Positions 19,372-28,363 of a DNA stretch of 64,000 nucleotides are shown here, piece by piece. Both the position numbers and the translations under genes were made by a program. Source of the DNA: Streptococcus infantis (lineage in GTDB: Bacteria; Bacillota; Bacilli; Lactobacillales; Streptococcaceae); the NCBI RefSeq assembly GCF_000960085.1, contig NZ_JYGT01000003.1, positions 32,893-96,892 of the forward strand, in the 5' to 3' direction. Each line of letters opens with the position of its first letter. The stretch's first letter is position 1. Below the pieces are notes generated by a model, which worked only from the letters and a program-made list of their open reading frames with translations, made no database searches and had not been told where the DNA came from.

Positions 19372-19395
19372 ACAAATAAAAATTAGGTATATAAA

Positions 19396-20838
19396 ATGAC
19401 ATACGAAGTAAAATCTCTTAATGAAGAATGTGGTGTTTTTGGTATCTGGGGCCACCCAGACGCTGCCAAATTAACCTATTTTGGACTCCATAGTCTTCAG
19501 CACCGTGGTCAGGAGGGGGCAGGAATCCTCTCCAATGATCATGGACAATTGAAGCGTCATCGTGATATGGGGCTTTTATCAGAAGTCTTCAAAAATCCTG
19601 CTAATTTGGATAAATTGACAGGAACTGGAGCGATTGGACACGTGCGTTATGCGACTGCGGGAGAAGCTTCTGTAGACAATATCCAACCTTTCCTCTTCCG
19701 CTTTCACGATATGCAGTTTGGTTTGGCTCATAACGGGAATCTGACCAATGCAGAATCTCTCAAGCAAGAATTGGAACAAAGAGGGGCAATCTTTAGCTCG
19801 ACTTCTGATTCAGAAATCTTGGCTCACTTGATTCGTCGTAGCCACAATCCAAACCTGATGGGTAAAATCAAGGAAGCGCTCAGTCTAGTTAAAGGTGGTT
19901 TTGCTTATCTCTTGATGTTTGAAGATAAGTTAATTGCAGCGCTTGATCCAAATGGTTTCCGTCCTCTGTCAATTGGGAAAATGGCGAATGGAGCAGTAGT
20001 GGTTTCATCTGAGACCTGTGCCTTTGAAGTGATCGGTGCTGAGTGGATTCGCGACGTGAAACCAGGTGAGATTGTCATTATTGATGACAATGGCATCCAG
20101 TATGACAGCTATACAAACGATACTCAGCTGGCAATCTGTTCCATGGAGTACATTTACTTTGCCCGTCCTGACTCCAATATCCATGGTGTCAATGTCCATA
20201 CGGCTCGTAAGCGAATGGGAGCTCAATTAGCACGTGAGTTCAAGCATGAAGCTGACATTGTGGTAGGTGTGCCAAACTCCTCACTCAGTGCAGCTATGGG
20301 CTTTGCGGAAGAATCAGGTCTGCCAAATGAAATGGGGCTCATCAAGAACCAATATACGCAACGAACCTTTATCCAGCCGACTCAAGAATTGCGCGAGCAA
20401 GGAGTTCGAATGAAATTGTCTGCCGTTTCTGGTGTCGTTAAAGGAAAACGTGTGGTCATGATTGATGACTCTATCGTGCGAGGAACAACATCTCGTCGTA
20501 TTGTCCAACTCTTGAAAGAAGCGGGGGCATCAGAAGTTCACGTTGCCATTGGGAGTCCTGCTCTTGCCTATCCATGTTTCTACGGAATTGATATCCAGAC
20601 ACGTCAGGAGTTGATTGCGGCTAATCATACCGTTGAGGAAACTTGCCAAATCATTGGTGCGGATAGTCTGACTTATCTTTCGATTGATGGCTTGATTGAC
20701 TCTATTGGGATTGAAACAGATGCGCCAAATGGCGGTCTCTGTGTGGCTTACTTTGATGGGAAATATCCAACTCCTCTCTATGACTATGAAGAAGAATATC
20801 GTAGAAGTTTGGAAGAAAAAACGAGTTTTTACAAATAA
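19396..20838 (+). CDS. purF: Amidophosphoribosyltransferase
   Basis: First committed step of purine synthesis: PRPP plus glutamine to phosphoribosylamine. The 480 residues have an Ntn glutaminase domain whose nucleophile would be Cys12 (NEECGVFGIWG), so an 11-residue propeptide must be removed. The PRPP loop VVMIDDSIVRGTTS is intact. In Bacillus PurF four Cys bind an Fe-S cluster; here the C-terminal pair reads CVAY where I recall CLAC, so one ligand seems lost and the cluster may be absent. It belongs to the pur cluster. Confidence 0.97.
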   Translation: MTYEVKSLNEECGVFGIWGHPDAAKLTYFGLHSLQHRGQEGAGILSNDHGQLKRHRDMGLLSEVFKNPANLDKLTGTGAIGHVRYATAGEASVDNIQPFLFRFHDMQFGLAHNGNLTNAESLKQELEQRGAIFSSTSDSEILAHLIRRSHNPNLMGKIKEALSLVKGGFAYLLMFEDKLIAALDPNGFRPLSIGKMANGAVVVSSETCAFEVIGAEWIRDVKPGEIVIIDDNGIQYDSYTNDTQLAICSMEYIYFARPDSNIHGVNVHTARKRMGAQLAREFKHEADIVVGVPNSSLSAAMGFAEESGLPNEMGLIKNQYTQRTFIQPTQELREQGVRMKLSAVSGVVKGKRVVMIDDSIVRGTTSRRIVQLLKEAGASEVHVAIGSPALAYPCFYGIDIQTRQELIAANHTVEETCQIIGADSLTYLSIDGLIDSIGIETDAPNGGLCVAYFDGKYPTPLYDYEEEYRRSLEEKTSFYK

Positions 20839-20874
20839 AATTCCCCATTGAAGGAAAGGAAAAGGTATAAACAA

Positions 20875-20919
20875 ATGACAAATAAGAATGCATACGCTCC
20901 ACGTCTCACTACTGACTAA
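20875..20919 (+). pseudogene. 14-codon ORF repeating the start of purM
   Basis: Codons 1-8 read MTNKNAYA, identical to the first eight residues of PurM encoded 182 bases later, preceded by a strong purine-rich ribosome site (GGAAAGGAAAAGG). It then diverges to PRLTTD and stops. Most differences from purM in the shared part are at third codon positions. It is either a decayed remnant of a duplicated or displaced purM start, or a translated leader peptide; I cannot tell which. Confidence 0.6.
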
Positions 20920-20941
20920 AAGCTAAAGCATTTGTCAGTAG
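20909..20941 (+). repeat. Inverted repeat in the purF-purM spacer (first)
   Basis: CTACTGAC at 20909-20916 and GTCAGTAG at 20934-20941 form a perfect 8-base stem with a 17-base loop. It covers the stop of the short purM-like reading frame. Confidence 0.55.
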
Positions 20942-20980
20942 ACGCTTTCTCCTATGGGACCAAAGCTAGAGACCTGACTA

Positions 20981-21017
20981 GTATTTTTAGATAAAATAAT
21001 TGTTTATCTAAAAATAC
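20981..21017 (+). repeat. 15-base perfect palindrome before purM
   Basis: GTATTTTTAGATAAA (20981-20995) and TTTATCTAAAAATAC (21003-21017) are perfect inverted arms with a 7-base loop. No T run follows, so a simple terminator is unlikely. It could be an mRNA stem or a protein-binding palindrome; purM starts 40 bases later. Confidence 0.75.
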
Positions 21018-21056
21018 GTCACAGTCTTTCTCAAAAAAAGAAAAGGAATGAATAAA

Positions 21057-22079
21057 ATGACGAATAAAAATGCTTATGCGCAGTCTGGTGTGGACGTTGA
21101 AGCGGGTTATGAAGTTGTTGAACGGATCAAAAAACACGTGGCACGTACGGAGCGTGCAGGTGTTATGGGAGCTCTTGGTGGTTTCGGTGGCATGTTTGAC
21201 CTTTCAAAAACAGGTGTCAAAGAACCTGTTTTGATTTCAGGTACAGATGGTGTCGGAACTAAACTCATGCTGGCTATCAAGTACGACAAACACGATACTA
21301 TCGGACAAGACTGTGTGGCTATGTGTGTCAATGATATCATCGCTGCAGGTGCTGAGCCCCTTTACTTCCTCGACTATATCGCAACTGGTAAAAATGAACC
21401 AGCTAAACTAGAACAAGTTGTTGCTGGTGTGGCTGAAGGTTGTGTGCAAGCTGGTGCAGCCCTTATCGGTGGGGAAACAGCTGAAATGCCTGGTATGTAC
21501 GGTGAAGATGACTATGACTTGGCTGGTTTTGCTGTTGGTGTTGCAGAAAAATCTCAAATCATCGATGGTTCAAAAGTAGCTGAAGGCGATGTGATTCTGG
21601 GGCTTGCTTCAAGCGGTATCCACTCAAATGGTTACTCACTTGTTCGTCGTGTCTTTGCTGATTACACAGGGGAAGAAGTTCTCCCAGAGTTGGAAGGTAA
21701 GAAACTCAAGGAAGTCCTACTCGAACCAACTCGTATCTACGTCAAAGCAGCTTTGCCACTCATCAAAGAAGAATTGGTGAATGGGATTGCCCACATCACG
21801 GGTGGTGGTTTCATCGAAAATGTACCACGTATGTTCTCAGATGATTTGGCTGCTGAAATTGATGAAAGCAAGGTTCCTGTTCTTCCAATTTTCAAAGCCC
21901 TTGAAAAATATGGCCAAATCAAACACGAAGAAATGTTTGAAATCTTCAACATGGGTATCGGTCTCATGCTTGCGGTTAAACCAGAGAATGTGGAACGTGT
22001 CAAAGAACTTCTTGACGAACCTATTTATGAAATTGGTCGTATTGTGAAGAAGACAGATGCAAGTGTGGTGATTAAATAA
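21057..22079 (+). CDS. purM: Phosphoribosylformylglycinamidine cyclo-ligase (AIR synthetase)
   Basis: Closes the imidazole ring, FGAM to AIR, with ATP. The 340 residues hold the family motifs [24 protein letters not shown] and [14 protein letters not shown] chose the ATG at 21057, nine bases after AAGGA (21043-21047); an in-frame ATG at 21048 overlaps the ribosome site and would add MNK. The stop overlaps the purN start by one base (TAATG). Its first eight residues are repeated in the short reading frame upstream. Confidence 0.97.
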   Translation: MTNKNAYAQSGVDVEAGYEVVERIKKHVARTERAGVMGALGGFGGMFDLSKTGVKEPVLISGTDGVGTKLMLAIKYDKHDTIGQDCVAMCVNDIIAAGAEPLYFLDYIATGKNEPAKLEQVVAGVAEGCVQAGAALIGGETAEMPGMYGEDDYDLAGFAVGVAEKSQIIDGSKVAEGDVILGLASSGIHSNGYSLVRRVFADYTGEEVLPELEGKKLKEVLLEPTRIYVKAALPLIKEELVNGIAHITGGGFIENVPRMFSDDLAAEIDESKVPVLPIFKALEKYGQIKHEEMFEIFNMGIGLMLAVKPENVERVKELLDEPIYEIGRIVKKTDASVVIK

Positions 22080-22633
22080 TGGCTAAAAAAATTGCTGTTT
22101 TTGCCTCTGGAAACGGCTCAAACTTTCAGGAGATTGCGGAACAATTTCCAGTAGAATTTGTTTTTTCAGATCACCGGGATGCCTATGTCTTAGAGCGTGC
22201 CGAAAAGCTTGGGGTATTATCCTACGCTTTTGAACTCAAGGAATTTGAAAACAAGGCAGACTATGAAGGAGCCATTGTCGAACTTTTGGATGAACACAAG
22301 ATTGACTTGGTTTGTCTCGCAGGCTACATGAAAATCGTCGGCCCTATCTTGCTAGCAGCTTATGAAGGTCGTATCATCAATATTCATCCGGCTTATCTCC
22401 CTGAATTTCCAGGAGCTCATGGTATTGAGGATGCTTGGAATGCAGGAGTTGACCAGTCTGGCGTTACTATTCACTGGGTGGACTCTGGTGTTGATACCGG
22501 TAAGGTCATCAAACAAGTCCGTGTGCCACGTCTTGAAGGTGATACCCTTGATACTTTCGAAACTCGCATCCACGAAACAGAGTACAAGCTCTATCCAGAA
22601 GTATTGGAACGTTTGGGAGTTGCACGCAAATAA
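22079..22633 (+). CDS. purN: Phosphoribosylglycinamide formyltransferase (GAR transformylase)
   Basis: Transfers formyl from 10-formyl-THF to GAR. The 184 residues contain the N-terminal ASGNGSNFQ phosphate loop, the catalytic Asn/His in IINIHPAYLPEFPGAHG and the Asp in VDSGVDTGKVI. It is translationally coupled to purM. From memory pneumococcus has a vanZ-like gene between purN and purH; here only 70 bases separate them. Confidence 0.97.
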   Translation: MAKKIAVFASGNGSNFQEIAEQFPVEFVFSDHRDAYVLERAEKLGVLSYAFELKEFENKADYEGAIVELLDEHKIDLVCLAGYMKIVGPILLAAYEGRIINIHPAYLPEFPGAHGIEDAWNAGVDQSGVTIHWVDSGVDTGKVIKQVRVPRLEGDTLDTFETRIHETEYKLYPEVLERLGVARK

Positions 22634-22703
22634 GGAAGTGCTAGAGCTGAAAGAAAATTTTCGACTGTAGTAGCTGAAGAACTTTTTAAAAAGGAAGAGA
22701 AAA

Positions 22704-24251
22704 ATGACTAAACGAGCACTTATTTCAGTCTCAGACAAAGCGGGCATTGTTGAATTTGCCCAAGAACTCAAAAAACTTGGTTGGGATATCATCTCGACAG
22801 GTGGGACCAAGGTTGCCCTTGACAATGCTGGGGTGGAAACCATTGCTATTGACGATGTGACTGGTTTCCCAGAAATGATGGACGGTCGTGTTAAGACTCT
22901 CCACCCAAATATCCACGGTGGTCTCCTCGCTCGTCGTGACCTCGATAGTCACCTAGAGGCTGCTAAGGACAATAAGATCGAATTGATTGACCTTGTTGTG
23001 GTTAATCTTTATCCATTTAAAGAAACCATCCTTAAACCAGATGTGACTTACGCTGACGCGGTGGAGAACATTGATATCGGTGGACCATCCATGCTTCGTT
23101 CAGCAGCGAAAAACCACGCTAGCGTAACGGTTGTGGTAGACCCTGCTGACTATGCTGTTGTGCTTGACGAATTGGCAGCAAACGGCGAAACAAGTTACGA
23201 AACTCGCCAACGTTTGGCAGCCAAAGTATTCCGTCACACAGCAGCCTATGATGCCTTAATCGCAGAATACTTCACAGCTCAAGTGGGTGAAACAAAACCT
23301 GAAAAACTTACTTTGACTTACGACCTTAAGCAACCAATGCGTTACGGTGAAAACCCTCAACAAGATGCAGACTTCTACCAAAAAGGTTTACCAACGGCTT
23401 ACTCCATTGCTTCAGCTAAACAACTTAACGGTAAAGAATTGTCCTTTAACAATATCCGTGATGCTGATGCCGCTATCCGTATCATCCGTGACTTCAAAGA
23501 TCGTCCAACCGTGGTGGCTCTCAAACACATGAACCCATGTGGGATCGGTCAAGCTGATGATATCGAAACCGCTTGGGACTACGCTTATGAATCTGACCCA
23601 GTATCTATCTTTGGTGGTATTGTCGTTCTCAACCGTGAAGTTGACGCTGCGACAGCTGAGAAGATGCATGGTGTTTTCCTCGAAATCATCATTGCACCAA
23701 GCTATACGGATGAAGCGCTAGCCATTTTGACCAACAAAAAGAAAAATTTGCGTATCCTTGCCTTGCCATTCGACGCTCAAGACGCCAGTGAAGTGGAAGC
23801 AGAATATACAGGTGTTGTCGGTGGACTCCTCGTTCAAAACCAAGACGTGGTGAAAGAAAGTCCTGCTGACTGGCAAGTAGTGACTAAACGCCAACCAACT
23901 GAGACAGAAGCGACAGCCCTTGAGTTTGCTTGGAAAGCTATCAAATACGTCAAATCAAACGGTATCATCGTGACCAATGATCACATGACACTTGGTGTTG
24001 GCCCTGGTCAAACCAACCGTGTAGCTTCAGTCCGTATTGCTATTGACCAAGCTAAAGACAGTCTTGACGGCGCTGTTCTTGCTTCAGATGCCTTCTTCCC
24101 ATTTGCGGATAACGTGGAAGAAATCGCCAAAGCAGGTATTAAGGCCATCATCCAACCAGGTGGATCAGTCCGTGACCAAGAGTCAATCGAAGCGGCTGAT
24201 AAATACGGCTTGACCATGGTCTTTACAGGCGTGAGACATTTTAGACATTAA
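22704..24251 (+). CDS. purH: Bifunctional AICAR formyltransferase/IMP cyclohydrolase
   Basis: Carries out the last two steps to IMP. The 515 residues have the MGS-like IMP cyclohydrolase domain first ([33 protein letters not shown]) and the AICAR transformylase domain from about residue 200, with [11 protein letters not shown] and the active-site Lys-His in [12 protein letters not shown]. It follows purN with an AAAAAGGAAGAG site and is followed by a terminator, ending the first pur transcript. Confidence 0.97.
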   Translation: MTKRALISVSDKAGIVEFAQELKKLGWDIISTGGTKVALDNAGVETIAIDDVTGFPEMMDGRVKTLHPNIHGGLLARRDLDSHLEAAKDNKIELIDLVVVNLYPFKETILKPDVTYADAVENIDIGGPSMLRSAAKNHASVTVVVDPADYAVVLDELAANGETSYETRQRLAAKVFRHTAAYDALIAEYFTAQVGETKPEKLTLTYDLKQPMRYGENPQQDADFYQKGLPTAYSIASAKQLNGKELSFNNIRDADAAIRIIRDFKDRPTVVALKHMNPCGIGQADDIETAWDYAYESDPVSIFGGIVVLNREVDAATAEKMHGVFLEIIIAPSYTDEALAILTNKKKNLRILALPFDAQDASEVEAEYTGVVGGLLVQNQDVVKESPADWQVVTKRQPTETEATALEFAWKAIKYVKSNGIIVTNDHMTLGVGPGQTNRVASVRIAIDQAKDSLDGAVLASDAFFPFADNVEEIAKAGIKAIIQPGGSVRDQESIEAADKYGLTMVFTGVRHFRH

Positions 24252-24258
24252 GAAAATA

Positions 24259-24290
24259 AAAGGGAAGAAAACAGTTTCTTTCCTTTTTTG
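24259..24290 (+). terminator. Rho-independent terminator of purC-purH
   Basis: AAAGGGAAGAAA pairs with TTTCTTTCCTTT with one mismatch around ACAG, followed by TTTTTT. Confidence 0.75.
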
Positions 24291-24313
24291 TTTAAAAAAA
24301 CTTAACGAAACAA

Positions 24314-24340
24314 GATTAAAACGAACGTTTATGATATAAT
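24314..24340 (+). promoter_or_regulatory. purD promoter with candidate PurR box
   Basis: TTAAAACGAACGTTT at 24316-24330 carries the CGAAC core of the PurBox and lies immediately upstream of TATAAT (24335-24340), which is preceded by TGA (extended -10). This gives purD-E-K and following genes their own PurR-controlled start. Confidence 0.65.
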
Positions 24341-24372
24341 ATTAGTAAATAATTCGCAAAAGAGGTTGAGAG

Positions 24373-25638
24373 ATGAAACTGTTAGTTGTTGGCTCAGGTG
24401 GTCGTGAGCACGCGATTGCCAAAAAGTTGTTGGAGTCTAAAGACGTTGAGCAAGTTTTCGTGGCGCCTGGAAATGATGGGATGACCTTAGATGGACTTGA
24501 TTTGGTAAATATCTCTATTTCCGAACATTCTAAACTGATTGACTTTGCAAAAGAGAACGATATTGCTTGGACCTTTATTGGACCGGATGATGCCCTTGCA
24601 GCTGGTATCGTAAATGATTTCAATGCAGCTGGACTCAAAGCATTTGGTCCGACCAAGGCTGCGGCTGAGCTGGAGTGGTCTAAGGATTTTGCTAAGGAAA
24701 TCATGGTCAAATACGATGTTCCGACAGCAGCCTATGGGACATTTTCAGATTTTGAGGAAGCCAAGGCTTATATCGAGGAGAAAGGCGCTCCAATCGTCGT
24801 CAAGGCAGACGGTTTGGCCCTAGGTAAAGGTGTCGTCGTTGCGGAGACAGTTGAGCAAGCAGTCGAAGCCACTCATGAAATGCTTTTGGACAATAAATTC
24901 GGTGACTCAGGTGCGCGTGTGGTCATCGAGGAATTCCTTGACGGGGAAGAGTTCTCTCTCTTTGCCTTTGTCAATGGGGACAAGTTCTACATCATGCCTA
25001 CAGCTCAGGACCACAAACGTGCTTATGATGGCGACAAGGGTCCTAACACTGGTGGGATGGGTGCCTATGCACCAGTTCCTCACTTACCACAGAGCGTGGT
25101 TGACACAGCGGTTGACACCATTGTCAAGCCAGTTCTTGAAGGTATGATTAAAGAAGGGCGTCCCTACCTTGGTGTCCTTTACGCGGGGCTAATTTTGACA
25201 GCTGATGGTTCTAAAGTCATTGAGTTCAACTCTCGCTTTGGAGATCCAGAAACGCAAATCATCTTGCCTCGTTTGAAATCTGACTTTGCACAAAACATCA
25301 CTGATATTTTGGATGACAAAGAGCCAGCCATCACTTGGACGGACAAGGGTGTGACACTGGGCGTGGTTGTAGCATCAAATGGCTATCCACTCGCTTATGA
25401 GAAGGGTGTCAAGCTTCCAACCAAGACAGATGGTGACATCATCACTTACTATGCTGGTGCTAAATTCGCTGAAAATGGGCAAGACCTTCTCTCAAACGGC
25501 GGACGCGTCTACATGCTGGTTACCACAGCAGATACCGTTCAAGATGGCCAAAACGTTATCTACAATCAACTCAACAAACAAAACACAGAAGGCCTCTTCT
25601 ATCGAAACGATATCGGTAGCAAGGCCATAAAAGATTAA
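24373..25638 (+). CDS. purD: Phosphoribosylamine--glycine ligase (GAR synthetase)
   Basis: Second step of purine synthesis: phosphoribosylamine, glycine and ATP to GAR. The 421 residues begin MKLLVVGSGGREHAIAKKL, the usual start. They contain the ATP-grasp motifs KADGLALGKGVV and DHKRAYDGDKGPNTGGMGAYAP and the metal-binding EFNSRFGDPETQ. Own promoter; a structured spacer of 199 bases separates it from purE. Confidence 0.97.
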   Translation: MKLLVVGSGGREHAIAKKLLESKDVEQVFVAPGNDGMTLDGLDLVNISISEHSKLIDFAKENDIAWTFIGPDDALAAGIVNDFNAAGLKAFGPTKAAAELEWSKDFAKEIMVKYDVPTAAYGTFSDFEEAKAYIEEKGAPIVVKADGLALGKGVVVAETVEQAVEATHEMLLDNKFGDSGARVVIEEFLDGEEFSLFAFVNGDKFYIMPTAQDHKRAYDGDKGPNTGGMGAYAPVPHLPQSVVDTAVDTIVKPVLEGMIKEGRPYLGVLYAGLILTADGSKVIEFNSRFGDPETQIILPRLKSDFAQNITDILDDKEPAITWTDKGVTLGVVVASNGYPLAYEKGVKLPTKTDGDIITYYAGAKFAENGQDLLSNGGRVYMLVTTADTVQDGQNVIYNQLNKQNTEGLFYRNDIGSKAIKD

Positions 25639-25643
25639 CAGAT

Positions 25644-25815
25644 ACTAACTTTGTCATGGCGAGCGAAAGCGAGCCAAAGTAAGATAATGGTCGCCGTGGT
25701 GAAAAGACCAGAATAGAAACTGTTTCTGGTCGGAGGAAACTTTGATACCTTAGGCTCAAAGTTTAGGAATGAAACCGAAGGTTTGCTTCCGTCCCCACCA
25801 CCTAAGACCATTATC
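25644..25815 (+). ncRNA. Candidate structured RNA in the purD-purE spacer
   Basis: Five nested or adjacent inverted repeats fill the spacer. Hairpin A: ACTTTG 25648-25653 with CAAAGT 25675-25680, inside it GGC/GCC, tandem GA mismatches and a GAAA tetraloop closed by GC. Outer stem: GATAATGGTC 25683-25692 with GACCATTATC 25806-25815, continued by GTGGTG 25696-25701 with CACCAC 25796-25801. Within it: GACCAGAA 25706-25713 with TTCTGGTC 25724-25731, AAACTTTGA 25737-25745 with TCAAAGTTT 25756-25764, and AAACC 25772-25776 with GGTTT 25780-25784. This is a multi-way junction. It may be a cis-regulatory RNA of purEK, a small RNA or a folded repeat element; no match is claimed. Confidence 0.6.
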
Positions 25816-25837
25816 AAAAAAGAAAAGGATATTAACT

Positions 25838-26326
25838 ATGAAACCAGTAATTTCCATCATTATGGGCTCAAAATCCGACTGGGCAACCATGCAAAAAACC
25901 GCTGAAGTCCTCGACAACTTCGGCGTCGCCTACGAAAAGAAAGTTGTTTCCGCACACCGCACACCGGACCTCATGTTCAAACATGCGGAAGAAGCACGTA
26001 GCCGTGGCATCAAGGTCATCATCGCTGGTGCAGGTGGCGCTGCTCACTTGCCAGGTATGGTCGCAGCTAAAACGACCCTTCCGGTTATCGGCGTACCAGT
26101 CAAATCACGTGCCCTCAGTGGTGTGGATTCGCTCTACTCTATCGTTCAGATGCCAGGTGGGGTACCAGTCGCAACCATGGCGATCGGTGAAGCGGGTGCG
26201 ACTAACGCTGCCCTCTTTGCCCTCCGTCTCCTCTCAGTAGAAGACAAGGCCATTGCAGATGCGCTTGCTAACTTTGCTGAAGAACAAGGAAAAATCGCAG
26301 AGGAGTCTACAAATGAGCTCAACTAA
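25838..26326 (+). CDS. purE: N5-carboxyaminoimidazole ribonucleotide mutase (class I PurE)
   Basis: Interconverts N5-CAIR and CAIR, working with PurK. The 162 residues start [15 protein letters not shown] and contain [11 protein letters not shown] and [19 protein letters not shown], the phosphate and active-site loops. I placed the start at 25838 behind AAAAGGA; a longer frame from 25769 would run into the structured spacer and is not family-like. It overlaps purK by 14 bases. Confidence 0.97.
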   Translation: MKPVISIIMGSKSDWATMQKTAEVLDNFGVAYEKKVVSAHRTPDLMFKHAEEARSRGIKVIIAGAGGAAHLPGMVAAKTTLPVIGVPVKSRALSGVDSLYSIVQMPGGVPVATMAIGEAGATNAALFALRLLSVEDKAIADALANFAEEQGKIAEESTNELN

Positions 26327-27404
26327 AACCATTGGAATCATCGGTGGTGGCCAGCTCGGTCAGATGATGGCGATCTCAGCTATCTACATGGGACACAAGG
26401 TTATCGCGCTGGATCCAGCAGCTGATTGCCCAGCCTCCCGTGTGGCGGAAATCATCGTAGCTCCTTACAACGATGTGGATGCTCTACGTCAGTTGGCGGA
26501 CCGCTGTGATGTTCTCACTTATGAGTTTGAAAATGTCGATGCTGATGGTTTGGATGCCGTTATCAAAGAAGGCCAGCTTCCACAAGGAACAGATCTACTC
26601 CGCATTTCTCAAAATCGCATTTTTGAGAAGGACTTTCTTTCCAACAAGGCCCAAGTCACTGTGGCTCCTTACAAGGTTGTGACCTCAAACCAAGATTTGA
26701 CAGATATCGATCTGTCGAAAAATTATGTCCTCAAGACAGCGACCGGTGGCTACGATGGTCATGGTCAAAAGGTTATTCGTTCAGAAGCAGATTTGGAAGA
26801 GGCCTATGCTCTAGCCGATTCAGCAGACTGTGTCTTGGAAGAATTCGTCAACTTTGACCTTGAGATTTCTGTCATCGTGTCTGGTAATGGCAAGGATGTG
26901 ACGGTTTTCCCAGTTCAGGAAAATATCCACCGCAACAACATTCTTTCAAAAACCATCGTGCCTGCTCGCATTTCAGAAAGTCTAGCTGAAAAAGCCAAAG
27001 CCATGGCAGTACGAATCGCTGAACAACTGAATCTCTCTGGTACCCTCTGTGTGGAAATGTTTGCAACCGCTGATGACATCATTGTCAACGAAATTGCTCC
27101 TCGTCCACACAATTCAGGGCATTATTCGATTGAAGCCTGCGACTTCTCCCAGTTTGACACGCACATCTTGGGTGTTCTCGGAGCACCACTTCCAGCAGCC
27201 CACCTCCATGCACCAGCTGTCATGCTCAATGTCCTCGGCCAACACGTCGAAGCTGCTGAAACATATGTGACAGAAAATCCAAGCGCTCACCTCCACTTAT
27301 ATGGTAAACTAGAAGCAAAGCACAACCGTAAAATGGGACATGTGACTTTGTTTAGTGATGTGCCGGATAAGGTTGAGGAATTTGGGAAAGGGATTGATTT
27401 TTAA
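26313..27404 (+). CDS. purK: N5-carboxyaminoimidazole ribonucleotide synthase
   Basis: ATP-grasp enzyme making N5-CAIR from AIR and bicarbonate. The 363 residues open [19 protein letters not shown] and contain [14 protein letters not shown] and [13 protein letters not shown], typical PurK motifs. I chose the ATG at 26313, eight bases after AGGAG inside purE; longer readings from 26253 duplicate purE sequence. Stop and next GTG are adjacent. Confidence 0.97.
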   Translation: MSSTKTIGIIGGGQLGQMMAISAIYMGHKVIALDPAADCPASRVAEIIVAPYNDVDALRQLADRCDVLTYEFENVDADGLDAVIKEGQLPQGTDLLRISQNRIFEKDFLSNKAQVTVAPYKVVTSNQDLTDIDLSKNYVLKTATGGYDGHGQKVIRSEADLEEAYALADSADCVLEEFVNFDLEISVIVSGNGKDVTVFPVQENIHRNNILSKTIVPARISESLAEKAKAMAVRIAEQLNLSGTLCVEMFATADDIIVNEIAPRPHNSGHYSIEACDFSQFDTHILGVLGAPLPAAHLHAPAVMLNVLGQHVEAAETYVTENPSAHLHLYGKLEAKHNRKMGHVTLFSDVPDKVEEFGKGIDF

Positions 27405-28355
27405 GTGAAAATAGCGATTCTAGGACTCGGAGTGATCGGGACGACTTATGCCTACGCCTTTCAAAAAGCAGGCCATCAAGTGGAACACGTACTGAGAGAT
27501 AGTAAGAAAAACAATGCACCGAAGGAGTTGTCAGTTGATCTGCTAGATGGTCGCTATCATTCCAAAGGTGAAAACAAACACGACACCTATGAGGTTCATG
27601 TGGCAGAAGCTGATTCGGAATACGATTTTATTTTTCTCAGTGTGCGTCATGGTTTTGTCAAAGAAGCCGTGGAAACCTTACGAAAAAATAATATTAAAGG
27701 TACCCTCGTTTTCTTTTGTAATTTCTGGGATACTCGAAAAGAGGTCCAAGAGTGGGCAGGAGATTATGACTATATTCTGGCCTTTCCGACAGCTGGAGGT
27801 CACATGCAAGAGGACCATTTGGATGGTGTCTTGTTCGACCATTTAATGCTAGAAGGTGAGCAAAAAGCACAGATTTCTAACTATGCTGATCTGACGGATT
27901 TACTGACTTCTGCAGATTTGAAGTGGGAAGTACCTCATGATATGCTCGAATGGATTTGGATTCACATGGCGATTAATGCGGGTGTCACTTCGACAGCTGC
28001 TCGTTCAGGAAATTTGGAAAACCCAGAAGAATTGGCTTTGAACTTGATGAATAGTTCATCGGAATTGTCATTGGCCATCAAGGCCATTCGAGAGGCTTTG
28101 AAAGTCGTAGAAGCGCGTGGCGTGAATTTGAAGCTTTACAAAGCTGAACTCTTACCTTACAAAATTCCCGCTTGGATAGCCGGCAAAGCCATGAAAGTCA
28201 TGTTTGCTAAAAATGAGCTGACCCGAAAAATCATGACCTTGCACAATGATAAACAGGACATTTTTTACTGCTGTCAAAGTGTTTATCAGACTGGTCAAGA
28301 GTTAGGTGTCAAGATGCCTATTCTGGAAGCAAATATGAAGGGCATTTCGATTTAG
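27405..28355 (+). CDS. Ketopantoate reductase-family (ApbA/PanE-like) oxidoreductase
   Basis: A 316-residue NAD(P)-dependent reductase of the 6-phosphogluconate dehydrogenase-like fold. The Rossmann motif is IAILGLGVIGTTYA at the start, followed by the two-domain layout of PanE with a helical C-terminal half (NAGVTSTAARSG). True PanE reduces ketopantoate for CoA, but this one sits in a pur transcript, so substrate assignment is uncertain. It starts with GTG at 27405, directly after the purK stop, implying coupled translation. Confidence 0.8.
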   Translation: MKIAILGLGVIGTTYAYAFQKAGHQVEHVLRDSKKNNAPKELSVDLLDGRYHSKGENKHDTYEVHVAEADSEYDFIFLSVRHGFVKEAVETLRKNNIKGTLVFFCNFWDTRKEVQEWAGDYDYILAFPTAGGHMQEDHLDGVLFDHLMLEGEQKAQISNYADLTDLLTSADLKWEVPHDMLEWIWIHMAINAGVTSTAARSGNLENPEELALNLMNSSSELSLAIKAIREALKVVEARGVNLKLYKAELLPYKIPAWIAGKAMKVMFAKNELTRKIMTLHNDKQDIFYCCQSVYQTGQELGVKMPILEANMKGISI

Positions 28356-28363
28356 GAGGTTTT

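Noticed and set aside
25635-25817. Minus-strand 60-residue reading frame in the purD-purE spacer
   Set aside because: It lies over the inverted-repeat structure, overlaps the purD end region and has no clear ribosome site; the open frame is better explained by the RNA-like palindromes. Similar small frames may be annotated in related genomes, but I cannot support translation here.
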